A stretch of 64,000 bases of DNA from the NCBI GenBank assembly GCA_036346405.1, contig CM070566.1, forward strand, positions 53,497,231 to 53,561,230, in the 5' to 3' direction. Of this stretch, positions 22,481 through 34,199 are shown piece after piece. The position numbers and the translations under genes were made by a program. The DNA comes from Phyllostachys edulis. Taxonomy: Eukaryota; Streptophyta; Magnoliopsida; Poales; Poaceae. The notes below the pieces were generated by a model. It made no database searches and was not told the DNA's origin. It saw only the letters and a program-made list of their open reading frames with translations. Each line of letters begins with the position of its first letter. The stretch's first letter is position 1.

Positions 22481-23479
22481 GGCCCAAGACCTCGCATGCA
22501 GCGCTTAAGGACACATTAAAAGCTACAATGATTGGAGATGATTAGCCATTAATGGGGGAGGTCTTTGTCTTAACAACAACGGCACAGTGCCATTGTCGTC
22601 CGACAAAATCCCGAGAGGCTCCCAAGGCTCACCGCCGGCGATGAGGACCTCACCGGCGCAAACCAAGGGTGCCATTGGGACCGCAATAGCCATGCGCACC
22701 CAATGGACCCACTCTCAACGGCGACGGCGGCCTAGAACGCCGACGAGCCGGAGAGGAGCAAGATGACCAGCACGGCCAAAATCATAAAATTTGAAGTAAA
22801 GCTCCGCAACAACAAACAAGCGGGTGCCCAGCTCAAAATGACTACCAGGAGGTTACCTGGATGTCGTGGCGGAGCTGAGGAGGTCGGAGGAGAGGAGGAC
22901 TAGTGATGGGGAAGACAATGTGCTCCACGGCCAAAAGCTCCAGCTCCACTTTAGCTCGCCCCTGAAGAGGTCAACCCAAGATTAAGTTAGGGTTTAACTC
23001 CAGGAAGTTAGGGGAGCACAAAGGAGCAAGAGGTCGTGAGAGGGAGCCACTAGAGTACTCAAAGCACCGAGGAGCTCCAAGGTCATCAATGGCGATTTGG
23101 GGGAGGTCTGTGGAGGAAGAGCTCAGCCAAGCACAGTGGCAAGGCAAAGCTCAATGGTGTGCAAAGGAAGCCAAGGGGAGATACCAAGGAGGTCTTATAC
23201 CCCAGGACATAGAGGTCATGAGACAAGGGTTAAGCTCATGGTGAGCTTAGCCCATGGCACGGTCCATGGCTTGGACAGGACATGGAGGTGACGGGGAGTA
23301 GGCTAGGGCATAGCCTAGGGGGCGGAAAGACTGACACGCATTAAATGCACATAGGCACAGAGCCGTTGCGACAAGACATGCCACTAACCTCCTCACTGCC
23401 ATGGCGCATGCGCGCGCCAGAGCTAGGAGAAGAACAGGAGCTGCCCTCCACCGTGGGATAAGAACCTGGGGAGTTCGTG

Positions 23480-24400
23480 ACCCTCGGATTTGATTTGAAG
23501 TGGTAAGGTCTGAAGGAAAGGGGGAGGTCTTGACCTTAGGATCGGGACTGAGAGGTCCTGACCTTTAGATGGACATCACGCGGAGGCGCAAAGGAACTGG
23601 GAGGTCACAACCATAGGATTTTCATCGCACGGTTGCGAAATGATGAGGGGAGGTCATGCGCTGAAGGGATAGGAGGTCCTGGCCATTGGATCTAAATCCA
23701 AAGGCGTGGACCAGATGAGGAGGACTTAATCGCAGCGCGTGATATAGCCAAGGGATGTGGAGGTCGTGGCCTTTGGATCTACATCCAATGGCACACAATG
23801 GAGCGAGGAGGTCGTGGCCTTTGGATTTCAATCCAAGGGCACACAACATGGAGGGAGGTCTTGAGCTAGTGCACATGACACAAAGGAGGTCAGGGCCATT
23901 GGATTTACATCCAAAGGCGCTGATCAAATGAGGGGAGGTCCTAGCCATTGCGCATTGCGCGATGGGAGGTCGTGGTGGTTGGATGTTTATCCAACGGCTA
24001 CGAGATGAGAAGGGAGGTTATGGCCGTGAGATCTCTATTTAACAGCTATGACCTCGCGCGGGTGGGAGGTCTGTTGCGCATGACAAAAAAGGGAGGTCCT
24101 GGCCGTGGATTTTGATCCAACGGCGCAAGACCTCGTGAGGTGGGAGGTCGGATGTGCTTGACGAAAAAGGGAGGTCGTGGCCGTGGATTTTAATCCAACA
24201 GCGCACAACACATTGCTCGGGGAGGACTTGCGCTCTAGATAACAAGGGGAGGTCAGGGGCTGTTGGATCTGATCCAACGGCTATGACCTCGATGAGGTGG
24301 GAGGACTGGGCCGAGTTGGTTGTGGAGGAGGTTGGGGCCCTCGGATTTGAATCCAATGGCTACGACCTCACGCGTGGGAAAAGGAGGTCAGGCTGAGCCA
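23480..24400. repeat. Degenerate array of GGAGGTC / CCGTTGGAT palindromes in LTR D
   Basis: Ten or more units, roughly 70-90 bases apart, combine GGGAGGTCCTGGCC with a palindrome of the type CGTTGGATNNNATCCAACGG. Related units lie at 21890-22080. Minus-strand short frames arise from the repeats and are not genes. Confidence 0.75.
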
Positions 24401-24938
24401 GGGATGCGGTTGGGTTAGACCCAAATGGAAAATGGCTCAGGCCCAAGGAACAGTGCATCCAATTGAGTTTGAATTTAATCAGCTGAGACTTTGCAAATTT
24501 AATTGAGATAGCAAATCAACTCCAAAATTTATGAAATTTTAACTGGAGCTTGCTGACTTTAGGATTAACCTTTCATAAAATTTCCAGAGGTTTTTGTGCA
24601 ATGCATTTTTCTCCAGAAATTCATCAAGGCTGTTTTAGGGTTTGATTTACCTCCAAAAATTATCAAACAAGTTTTAAAACTTATGATATTTTTCAGAGGG
24701 GTCCCACAACATCTCTAGGACCAAGGAAAATTATTTCCACAGTTTTGGCACAAGATTCGTGACAAGATGAATAAGGGTTGACTATAGCCATCAAGAGCTT
24801 TGTGTTTTTGGAATCCACAACTCTTGGACAAGAATTACAAGTGAGTTCAAGAGTTTCAAGATGTGAGAAAAAGTTTTAATTTCTACACATTTTCTTACAT
24901 TTGAAACACACACCTATTTACATATTTGGGATGTTACA

Positions 24939-25005
24939 AAAGCGTAGTTACTACCTTGCCTTGTATTAGCACACAACCAAGGTCGTGGCGAGATGCATCA
25001 CAATA
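24939..25005 (-). pseudogene. H RNase H, N-terminal fragment
   Basis: On the minus strand this reads YCDASRHDLGCVLI and then G-K-V-V before LTR D. It carries the first catalytic Asp of RNase H and is the partner of 15987-16057. It lies between the CACTA J insertion and solo LTR D. Confidence 0.85.
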
Positions 25006-26807
25006 CACTACTACAAAAAGGCTAATTGATGGCTCATCACAATGGTTGACCAAAACCGCTCAGATAAATACAATCACGACCTCGCTCGTGTTACTAGTGC
25101 GCTAAAACCATTTGTGAAGAAGTAATATCACGCATACTGGTTGAAAACCATCTCGTGATACTACTAAATATCATTACAGTTCTTGTTGAGGTTCACAGAC
25201 GGTTTTCAACACGAACCGCCTATGACTTCGCCCTCATCATAGATGGTTCGTGTTGAAAACCGCTGCGAGTTAAGAACCGCCTATGATACTTCATAGACGG
25301 TTCAATAAAAGCTAATACAGATAAGTATTTTGATTTTACCATGGCTTGAAATCACTAACACTCTGATTTTACCATGGCTTGAAATCACTAACTCTCTCAT
25401 TCTAGTGATTTGAAGCCATGGTAAAATCGGAGTGTTAGACTTTTCAAGCCATGGTAAAATTGGAGTGTTAGTGATTCCAAGCCATGGTAAAATCAGAGTG
25501 TTAGTGATTTCAAGCCATGGTAAAATTGCAGAGTAAGGAAAATTCAAGCCATGGTAAAATCAGAAAGTAAGAAAAATTCCAAGCCATGGTAAAATAAGAG
25601 AGTAAGGAAAATTCCAAGTCATAGACGATTTTTAATACGAATCGTTTATGATAAGATATATATCACAGACGATTTTTAATACGAACTGTCTGTGATAAGA
25701 TATATATCACAGATGGATTTTAATATGAACCGTCTGTGATAAGATACTTATCACATACGGTTCATATTAAGAACCGCTCGTGATATAAATCGTCACGCAT
25801 TTGTTTTTGTTTGAAACCGCTCGTGATTCGCAGCTATGGAGTTTAAAAATTTTTGAACGCGCACGCGGGAGGCAAAATGTTTTGGCGCTGTCCTTATATA
25901 TTATAGCCACCCTAGCTTTGTTTTTCATTAGTCTCTCCTGCTCCCCTCCCCACACCGAGCTCCGGCGACCACTCTTGATTCCCCATTGCGGTTCAGCGAG
26001 GAGACACAGCCGACAGCGACGATGAGGAGGGATGCGGAGGAGATCCTTGTCTGCCGTAGGTGGTAGACTGCCAGAAGGTACATGTACATCGTCATAACAT
26101 ACACAATTTGTTGGCTATTTGTTGTAATGAAAATTATCTTAATTTTGTGTTACCTAAGGTCGAGCCCTTGGAGGTTTTCACTGCCTCCTTGTCCATTTAG
26201 CTTGAGTCGAACTTGACGACATGCAAGAACATCTTGTGATATGCTGGTGAGGTATAGAGAGGAGCTCACAAGACCAATCCAAGAAGCCGATGAGTTTTTC
26301 AGGAGCTTGGAGGCATAGATGGTTTCTAGCTAGTTTAACTTTGTAACTTTATTCTTTTTTCCCATTCGGAGGGACATTGTGAAATCTTTTGGTTTCCTTT
26401 CCGTAATGTGTTTGCCATCATAATTTTAGTTGATTTTAGTTATCTTGCTAGAGGTTGCATATGGAAACTCTTGTCTAGCAATTGATTGGTTTGATTTTTT
26501 TGCAATAGAAAAATTATCACAAACGCTCGGAATAAGAACCGTCTCATGACAATTACTTATCATAGACGGTTCTTGTTCGAACCGCTCGCGAAATAGACTA
26601 TCACATACGGTTCGAACAAGAACCACCTGTGATAAGTAATTATCACAGACGGTTCTTGTTCGTAACCATCTGTGATAGTTTTTCACAAACGGTTCGAAAA
26701 CCGTCTGTGATGATCATGTCATTACTGACCCATAAACTCAGACGGCTCATGAAACCGTCTATGATGATGTTTTTGAACCGTCTGTGAAGGTCTTTTCTGT
26801 AGTAGTG
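25006..26807. mobile_element. CACTA J, copy 2 (1.8 kb)
   Basis: Termini are CACTACTACAAAAAGGC at 25006 and CTTTTCTGTAGTAGTG at 26807, with ATA on both sides (25003-25005 and 26808-26810). It is the reverse-complement counterpart of copy 1 at 14115-15986, in the same RT/RNase H position. Copy 2 is about 70 bp shorter. Its plus strand has a TATA-like CCTTATATATTATAGCC (about 25889-25905) followed by CACCCTAGC and a GC-rich leader. No transposase gene is present. Confidence 0.93.
25325..25620. repeat. Minisatellite with inverted half, in CACTA J copy 2
   Basis: This is the counterpart of 15320-15612. Two units of TTTTACCATGGCTTGAAATC are followed by about seven inverted units, CAAGCCATGGTAAAAT. 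Confidence 0.85.
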
Positions 26808-27681
26808 ATATACAGTAAAGTCTTTATGTATGTCGGGCAGGGTGAGCACTAGGGCTGTGGTGAGTCTTTTTCTCAACTCATAGAAACTCGTGTCACATGC
26901 CACTGGCCATTCAACGCCTTCTCCTTCTTCAGAGTCAGTCATTGGCCTTGCAATTTTGGAGAAGTTCTCGATGAACCGGCGATAATATCCCACCAGACCG
27001 AGGAAACTTTGAACTTCAGGAATGGAGTGGGGTTGTTTCCAAGCTAAGACATCTTGTATTTTTCTTGGGTCTACTCCACGCCTCCTTTAGATAAGACATG
27101 GCTTAAGAATCTGACTTCCTTGAGCCAAAACTCGTACTTGCTGAACTTGGCATACAGTTGATGCTCACGCAGCTTGTCGAGCACCATCCTCAAATGTTGT
27201 GCGTATTCTTCTGTGGTCTTGGAGTAGATTAGGATATCATCGATGGAGACCACCATGAACCGATCCAAATACTCCATAAAGATCTTATTCATAAGATTCA
27301 TGAAATTTACAGGAGCATTAGTTAGTCCAAAAGACAATACGATGTACTCATATAGACCGTAACGGGTGGTAAAAGCAGTCTTTGGAATATCTTCTGGCCT
27401 GACCTTGAGTTGAAAATATCCGAGTCTTAGGTCATTCTTGGAGAAGACACTTGCACCATTCATCTTATCAAACAAATCATCAATCCTTGGGAGAGGATGT
27501 TTCTTCTTGATGGTGAGTTCGTTTAGAGAACAATAGTCAATGCACATCCGTAGACTGTTGTCTTTCTTTGTTACAAACAAAGCGGGGCTTCCCCATGGGG
27601 ATGAGCTAGGGCGAATGAATCTCTTGTCCAACTGCTCCTTGAGTTGTTTCTTCAATTCAGCCAATTCATCAGATGCCATTC
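26808..27681 (-). pseudogene. H reverse transcriptase
   Basis: The minus strand starts at the protease-RT linker SDELAELKKQLKEQL and continues FIRPSSSPWGSPALFV, MCIDYCSLNELT, LPRIDDLF, FSKNDLRLGYFQLKV, AFTTRYGLYEYIV, SFGLTNAP and SIDDILIYSK (catalytic DD). This is classic Tekay/Del RT. After LSHVLSKGGVE one base is missing, giving a stop. The next frame continues GYYRRFIENFSKIARPM and RKRLTTALVLTLP. The usual YADDL-like motif is SIDDI here, as in other gypsy elements. Leftward the gene is cut by CACTA J copy 2, rightward by LTR I. Confidence 0.93.
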
Positions 27682-27757
27682 TGTCAGACCCCCGGGCATG
27701 GAATACCCGCGGATCTTATGTGTATTCATCAGATGCCATTCTGTCAGACCCCCGGGC
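27664..27757. repeat. 60 bp partial tandem duplication at the H / LTR I border
   Basis: Bases 27664-27697 recur without change at 27724-27757. The repeat spans the last RT codons, the CATTC target site and the first 16 bases of LTR I. The second copy breaks off at 27757 and is joined to interior sequence of element E. Confidence 0.9.
27682..27723 (-). mobile_element. LTR I, left end fragment
   Basis: It begins TGTCAGACCCCCGGGC directly after CATTC (27677-27681). The same CATTC follows the right end of LTR I at 37950-37954, so both ends of one insertion are present. Only about 42 bases survive on this side; some 300 bases of LTR I were lost with the left part of element E. Confidence 0.85.
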
Positions 27758-28247
27758 TGTTATGTTCTTCTCTAAGACAGCAGCGGGTCTCCCAGAGCTC
27801 GTACACCAGGCAACGAAGAACTTGGTCCATAATGTGAACCAACCTCGCCAACTGGCGCACTTGTGGATCTTCTCCTAACTGAATCCTATCGAACGTGTTC
27901 ACTTCTGCTCCAAGGCCTCGCTTAGGAAAATGACAGTAAGGTGGTTGAGACAATTCCGTCAAATCATGACGAAGAAGGCTCAGCATCCCACTAGCAGCTT
28001 CCTGGATAGCCATGGCTTCAGAAGTGGCATGTGCTTGGATACAGTAGGGAATGCTACCCATCACCTATCTAGCAATAACGTTGACGACAGCCCGATAATC
28101 TTCCATCCCAGGTCCTCGGTCTCGGCGATAGATGGTGTACTTCGGTCGGTAGGTGAAGTTAGACCGCCACATCATGTCCCGCAGCAATGCCGGGTATCCA
28201 TCCACATCTTCAGCACGAGTCTCCTTAACCAAATACCACCTACTCAT
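27758..28247 (-). pseudogene. Extra 5' ORF of element E
   Basis: Two minus-strand frames, separated by a stop at about 28065, read WYLVKETRAEDVDGYPALL, TYRPKYTIYRRDRG, EDYRAVVNVIA and then PYCIQAHATSEAMAIQEAAS. I recognise this as a type of small ORF that sits between primer site and gag in some grass Tekay-like elements; its function is not known to me. It lies about 200 bases inside the primer site of E. Gag, pol and the 3' LTR of E are missing, apparently through a deletion ending at 27757. Confidence 0.6.
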
Positions 28248-28441
28248 CTATAGACAAAAGACAAGGTAAGTGAGCAAAATAGTTTGTAAATCTAACTGAA
28301 AGTTGGGGTAAGAAAGGACACTAAGATGGGTAAGAAATGAAATATATCATACATGAATTTGTAGAAACTAATTTGTTATCAAAATAATTTTATAGAAGAC
28401 TCACCAATACTAACGACCGTGCTATTTCTAACCTACAGTCA

Positions 28442-28458
28442 GTATGGCTTTGATACCA
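28442..28458 (-). other. Primer-binding site of element E
   Basis: The minus strand reads TGGTATCAAAGCCATACTG, close to the TGGTATCAGAGC site complementary to initiator Met tRNA. It begins four bases inside the LTR E end, so E is transcribed on the minus strand and LTR E is its 5' LTR. Confidence 0.85.
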
Positions 28459-28462
28459 ACGC

Positions 28463-31400
28463 TGTGAGCACCCTAGGTATTGAATATATTCCAAGTTAAA
28501 GAATTACACCCGAAAGCATAATTTTCAACAAGGAATAGAATTAATGACAGGTTCCCGGATATGTGTCTCACATTAGTTCCCAAGACCAAGACTAATGTGC
28601 CCAAATCCTATACAACATTCATACAAGGCATACAGATAACAGTAAGGTTTACAACACTAGTATTCGGTATATCTATTACAAATGACCAGCAGCTGGTCAT
28701 CAAACAAAAGATTTGCGGCGGAAACAAGAATATAAATAGCAAAAGTTCCAGCTAAGTTTGCCCAACACCCTCAGGCAACTGAGTGGAGGCAGAAATAGCA
28801 TCACTCGTTAGCGTCGCCCTGATCGGCACTAACGGGTAGTTCGTACAAGTAACTGTCCTCACCTGCAACAAGTGGTTAAAGCAACTGAGTACAAAAGGTA
28901 CTCGCAAGGCTTACACAAAACTACTAATAGAAAGTGTTTAAAAGAACCAATTCAAAAGGATCAGAACTTTAAATGCATAAGGCTGGACAACAGGAAGGTT
29001 AATAAGGCAATAGTTTTGCAGAAAGCAATCAGTCTTACTCCTATACTTACCAATTTTTGTAAAGGCCAGTTTATAAACAGATTTGGACTAAAACAACAAG
29101 TAGTAAAAGGATGGAATAATCAAACAGAACAATGTCAAAGTGGCTGTCCACTTTGACTAAACAACAAACATGAACCACCAAGTTCATGCCGAACAAAGTA
29201 ATCCCAAGTCACAAACATGACAAAGTCTATGCTAAGGTGTCCATCAAAACAAGTGTCGTCCATAACTATGGACATGGCTATTCGAATAGTTTTAATCCCT
29301 GCAGGGGTATACAACTTTACCCACACGACTTAGTCAGCCCATAAGCCTTCGGATGCCTCCGAACAATGACACACTTCCTTTGGTATGCCGGTTGGGTAAA
29401 CCAAGACTCAGTATTTTTCAGCAAGTTGACATTATTAAGTTGAATCACCCATGTGTGACTAATCCCGCTTAGTACAAACGACTGATAGCACCTGCTAATC
29501 GAGGCACACATGTTGTGTTGGGAATACCGATCCAATGAACTAAAATCCAAACTTGTGCTCACTCGCACATATTAAATTGCAATCGGAGCCCTACGAAACA
29601 TGTGATCAAACACACACGTTCTCACTCCGCCAGTTCCTCAACTCAATAATATCAGCCCCTTACTTAACCAAGCAGCGCCCATACACCACGTGTGGAAGTA
29701 CGTAAGGTACTTGAATCGACAGGCCAAAGTTCGGTCCTTAGCGATCCGGACAAGACTACCACATTTCCCAATCTCTCGTGCACGAAGGCACCATCACTAG
29801 CAACCACTTGTCCAGGTCAAAACCAAGTTTTCAACAAACAAAACTTAACTAAACATTCATTTTTAACAACTGAACAAAGAAACCAAAGATAGAAGTCAAA
29901 AGTGTTTCCCAAAAACCGACAAGAGAAGCTTGTTAGTTAACTAACGTTCTACTGACTTGCAAGGCTAAGCAGTAAACGAAATATTACTTTACTAACATTA
30001 GAAATCTGTCTTAAGCAAAAGTGTATGAGTTGATTAAGGATAAGACACAAAGATTGGGATATAACTAACTTGTTCACAAAGTACTGATACTTAAAAAATA
30101 GCATGCAAACAGTTATCACTGCATTTTAAAACACTTAATTACCAAAACAGGGATCAACATGGTGCAAGAGGATGCTTGCCTTGGTAATAAACCACTTGTT
30201 CAGTTTCTGGAGCTTTAGAAACAAATTCACTTGTGTTGGTTAAGTCAGAACCTAACGAAAAGTAGCAAATGAACATGCAGAAACATGACAGATACCAAGA
30301 TGCTGAAAAGATGCATGATCAAAAGTAGTAATGTGCAAACTAACAAAATGCTTAAGCTACAAACTATTATTAGTAACGGTAATAACCCAAATTAACACTT
30401 ACTAGCACTAACCGACAAGGATTAAAGACTAATAATGAACTACAGTTCTGGTCGGAAAATCCAACAACAGAACAAGCTACAGAGAACTTGCCGATTGGAA
30501 GCACCATAAGCAATGAGATTTTTGCTTAAGCTATTAGGGTGTCGAAGGAAACTACCTAAGCTAAGATAGCCGGAGAAGCCTTGGAGCTCGCTGGCGACAA
30601 GAAAGACCGAAAACGACAATAAGAAACCCACGATGACAAGGTGATCTGAGTAAGGAATCAATAAGTGAGTGATTGGGATAGGTTACTTAGCTCCATAAGA
30701 AGCTTAGACTAGGAGGAATTGAGAAAAGACTCACCCTACCGGATTTGGAGACGAAAGGAGGCAAATGTGGCCAAAATAGGAGATTTTCAAAATTCAACCA
30801 ACCTGTTTGACCAAAGATGAAATTAGTTGATGGGTTTTGCCCCTTAGATCATAAGACACGATGTGACGCAAATGGAACTACCAAAATCTTACCGAACGCA
30901 AGATTTAACCAATGCTGGCATTCGGTACGTGCTCCAGTTGCTCAAAAGACAACCCTGAGTTTCCCGATATACAAGAAATGCCAAAAGCTTCCATTAATAG
31001 GATGAACAAGGCATCGAAAGAGATGAACAAAAGTGCAAGGAAGAGAGGATACGCCGTCAAAAAAAAATGAGGATTTAAATAGATTCCTTGCTAGAGATAA
31101 CAGAGAAAGCTTGTGCATGGCGACCATGGCAGTAAAATGATGCCAACTGGTGGTTGCATGCTGCAAAAACGCGACGCAACGCCACCACACTGTCGATGAG
31201 CTCGGAACTGGCGAAATATGGAGAAGGTGAAGTTGGGTCACTAACTTGTGAGCCCCACTGTTAGTCTCAGCGAAGATACAAAACAGTGAGCTTAAACAAA
31301 TGTTGATCGTCCGATCACAAACAAACGGCTCAGATTGAGTGGGACGTTCGGGCAGTCCGAATGGGCCAACTCATGTTAACCGTGTGATCGAAAATGAACG

Positions 31401-32647
31401 GCTTAGATTGAGTGGGATGTTCGGATGGTCCGAACGTTCCAATTAACTAAATCTTGACCGTGCGATCAAAATCTAGCAATCGCAAAAAAGGGCGCGCTTA
31501 AGCATTTCAAGCGAATAGAAGGGGCACTGTTGGATTGGGATTCAATGGTTGAGATTGAAGTGGGGTTCGGACGGTCCGAACGGCCCACTCAATGAGGATG
31601 GTACGATCTAAATCCAACAATCCAAAATCAATGCGCGTTCGGACGGTCCGAACGACCCAATTGATCCTAGCTGTTGATTTTGAATCCAATGGCTTGCGCA
31701 CGCGTTAGGCTTTTCCATTTGAAACTGGCATGGCCCGATAAAATGCGGATGGTCCGATTTAGATTTAATAGCCCAGATTGCAAGGTGCGTTCGGATGGTC
31801 CAAACGTCACACTTGATCTGATTCGTTGAGTTTAAATTTAACGGTCCAGAGATAAGGCGCGTTTAGGTTTTCAAACCAAAATAGGGCGTGGTTGGATTGA
31901 ACATGGACAGTGTAGATCGCATGGAACGTTCGGATGGTCCGAACGGCCAAATGCATCAGGACGGTCCGTTTGGAAATCGACGGTGGAGATTGCGTGGATT
32001 GTTCGGATGGTTCGAACAGCCCAATAGATCTAAACGACCCATTTTGAATCGGACGGCTCGCGTGCACTGGGGTTGGCTGAGCCTAAGGAATGTGATAGGG
32101 TCGGTCCAATTGGCACAAGGTTGGGTCTAACCAGGATGGCTCGAGTCGCTACAGTGCCAAAAGGCTTGGGACTGGGTCTAAGGTTGACTAGACCCAAAAT
32201 TAAACTTCAAAAGTTTGACCGGATGTTTAAAAATATCAAATAAAATTACAAAAATACGAAATTTTTCAGAGAAGCTACTGGGATGATATATGTCCTAGAT
32301 AAAATTTTGAAAACCACTATTCTCATTTTAAAATACATAATTAAATACTTTGACCGAATAGGTTTAACTAGAGAACAAAGATTTTTCATAAGGTCAAAAT
32401 AATCTCTAAAAATTTGATAAAAATTATTTTTATTCGAGATAATTTATCCAGTATTTGATAAAAATACTTCCCCGGTCTTAATATAAGCATTTACTTGTAT
32501 TCTCTTTTGAAGATTCAAACAAGGCTTAGATTTGGTTCGAAAATGGAAGTTTTTAAATTGTAACAAAAATGCCCATGTTTCATAATGACCAGAAATGCTA
32601 TGAAAAGCATTTTATTACTACTGTTCACTAAAACTGGGGTTGTTACA
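28463..32647 (-). mobile_element. LTR E, 5' LTR of a truncated gypsy element
   Basis: It begins (plus view) TGTGAGCACCCTAGG at 28463 and ends GGGTTGTTACA at 32647. The right flank is AGATG (32648-32652), where LTR I resumes. It belongs to the same family as solo LTR A: the phrases TTCTTTCCAAGGTAC-like, CAACTGAG and CCGAATAGGTTTAA occur in the same order. The adjoining primer site shows that a full element once lay here. It was inserted in LTR I and later lost its gag, pol and 3' LTR. Confidence 0.88.
31300..32060. repeat. Array of GTTCGGACGGTCCGAAC palindromes in LTR E
   Basis: Seven or eight units about 70-110 bases apart each join a GATTNNAATCCAANGGCT-like phrase with the palindrome GTTCGGACGGTCCGAACG (clear examples near 31411, 31565, 31637, 31788 and 31926). 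Similar palindromes occur in the unrelated F LTR. Confidence 0.8.
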
Positions 32648-32854
32648 AGATGCAAGGCTGTCAAATGTATGGCTCTACTCTACAAGTTATTTTGCTCAAA
32701 GCCAAGTTTATTTGCAATAAACATAAGTAATAATTTGCAACGGTATTTAAAAGAGTAGTTTATGAAAAGTAAGTATAGGACAGTAAGTAAAGTAACTGAA
32801 CAAGTAACAACAAACACTCACAACCCTATTTGGATGTAAGAAAAAATATAATTA

Positions 32855-32995
32855 GGTTTTGCCATAGAAATGGCACTAACAAAAATCATGTTCAACCATA
32901 GAAATGGTAGTCCTGCTATAGAAATAGCAAATCAGTCATAGAAATGACAGTTTCACTATAGACATAGCAACAAAGCCATAGAAATGGCAGTTAAC
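32855..32995. repeat. Tandem CATAGAAATGGCA repeat in LTR I
   Basis: Six or seven copies of a 17-26 base unit built on CCATAGAAATGGCAGT or CTATAGAAATAGCA follow one another. LTR-1 and the H 3' LTR have only one related copy at the matching place, so the repeat expanded in this copy. Confidence 0.75.
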
Positions 32996-34199
32996 TCAAC
33001 AAATGAAAAACCCCATGTCATTAACCTGATCATTTATAACAAAACAGTTTTGAAAAGCAAAGCTACCGCCATACTAGCCGCACTAAGCATGCTCATGACC
33101 GTGAGCGCAGCTATTAGAATAGTTTATCACTCTGCAGAGGTGTACAACTTTACCCGTAGTACGCGGTATTCCAGTTGCCTGGAATATCTCTAGTTTGTTC
33201 GGCATCCGTCGATGCCACTGCTCACTACCGAAGGTAAGTAGTCTAGAGTTCGTGACACAACCTTTACATTATCTAGCCCTAAGCTTGAACTAGCCCTACG
33301 AATCTTTATCCTCATCCGTCGGGATAATAATAATAATGATAACAATGATAATAACAAGGGAACATATCGAATGAGGAGCCTCACTCACCCATATGGAAAC
33401 CCGTCGAGTGAGTCCCTCACTTCGCCCGGATGGAAACCCGTCAAAGTGAGGCATCCGTAGTTGTGTCGGCATGTCAGTCGTTCGGCAATGCGGGCACTAC
33501 TTCTGCCTACTGTCATGCAAGGCTAAGGTTTCGATAACTTAGTTAGCTACGGCTACCCCACTCTAGCACATACGGTTGTACGATTAGGTCTTAGTCCCGG
33601 ATTTGTTGGCTTCAATCCTTAATCGACTATGGGCGAGAACTGCACCCTATCTACTAGTGAGTCACAAATCCTCACTTTTTCAGAATACATTATAACTCAC
33701 CTGTGTCTAAAGACTAAAGTTTTCATGTCATTTTCATATAAAATATCAGAGGTAACTCCTCTGGACTTTTTTTTTAAAAATAATCCCAAACTCACAAATT
33801 AACATATTGTCCTTTAATCAATTTTCAGAAATTCTATAGCTCTAGTTGCATTCGTACGACAATCGTACTAAAAAATTCCCATTTGACATCATCTATTGTC
33901 TAACCCATATTCTAAAGGTTACAACAGTAAGGGATCAATATTTTTCAAGGAGACATATGCAGCAAGTAGGATTTACAACTACCAATTTTCCCAATAATAG
34001 AATTTTCATACAAGAAATACATGCATGCATAATAGGATTTGCAAAACAAAGTACAATAAGTAAGATACTAGGATCAATATGATCAAAGGGGGTGCTTGCC
34101 TTATTTATATTGTTTAGATAACCTTGATCCTGTTTAATGTTCTGATAATCTCGATCCCATTGGGAGTGTTGTCCCATCACAGCGGTAGAGTCTAACTAT

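Larger units (their letters stand above)
19481..24938 (-). mobile_element. Solo LTR D (5.46 kb) in H RNase H
   Basis: It begins TGTGAGGACCCCGG at 19481 and ends TTGGGATGTTACA at 24938. Flanks are GAAGC (19476-19480) and AAAGC (24939-24943), a 5 bp target repeat with one change. The RNase H coding sequence resumes exactly on either side. There is no primer site, polypurine tract or gypsy coding region inside, so it is a solo LTR, unusually long. Orientation is assigned by analogy with H and E. It differs in sequence from the A/E and H/I families. About 2.4 kb of it is made of degenerate repeat arrays. Open frames in the arrays show no domain. Confidence 0.87.

Noticed and set aside
21838..24396. 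Several overlapping open frames on both strands
   Set aside because: They arise from degenerate GGAGGTC/CCGTTGGAT repeats in LTR D and carry repeat-derived peptides only.
28463..32647. LTR E as the 5' LTR of H
   Set aside because: Its true start (TGTAACAACCCCAGTTTTAG) does not resemble the H 3' LTR start at 17617, and its place inside LTR I shows a separate insertion. The 5' LTR of H is at 41700.
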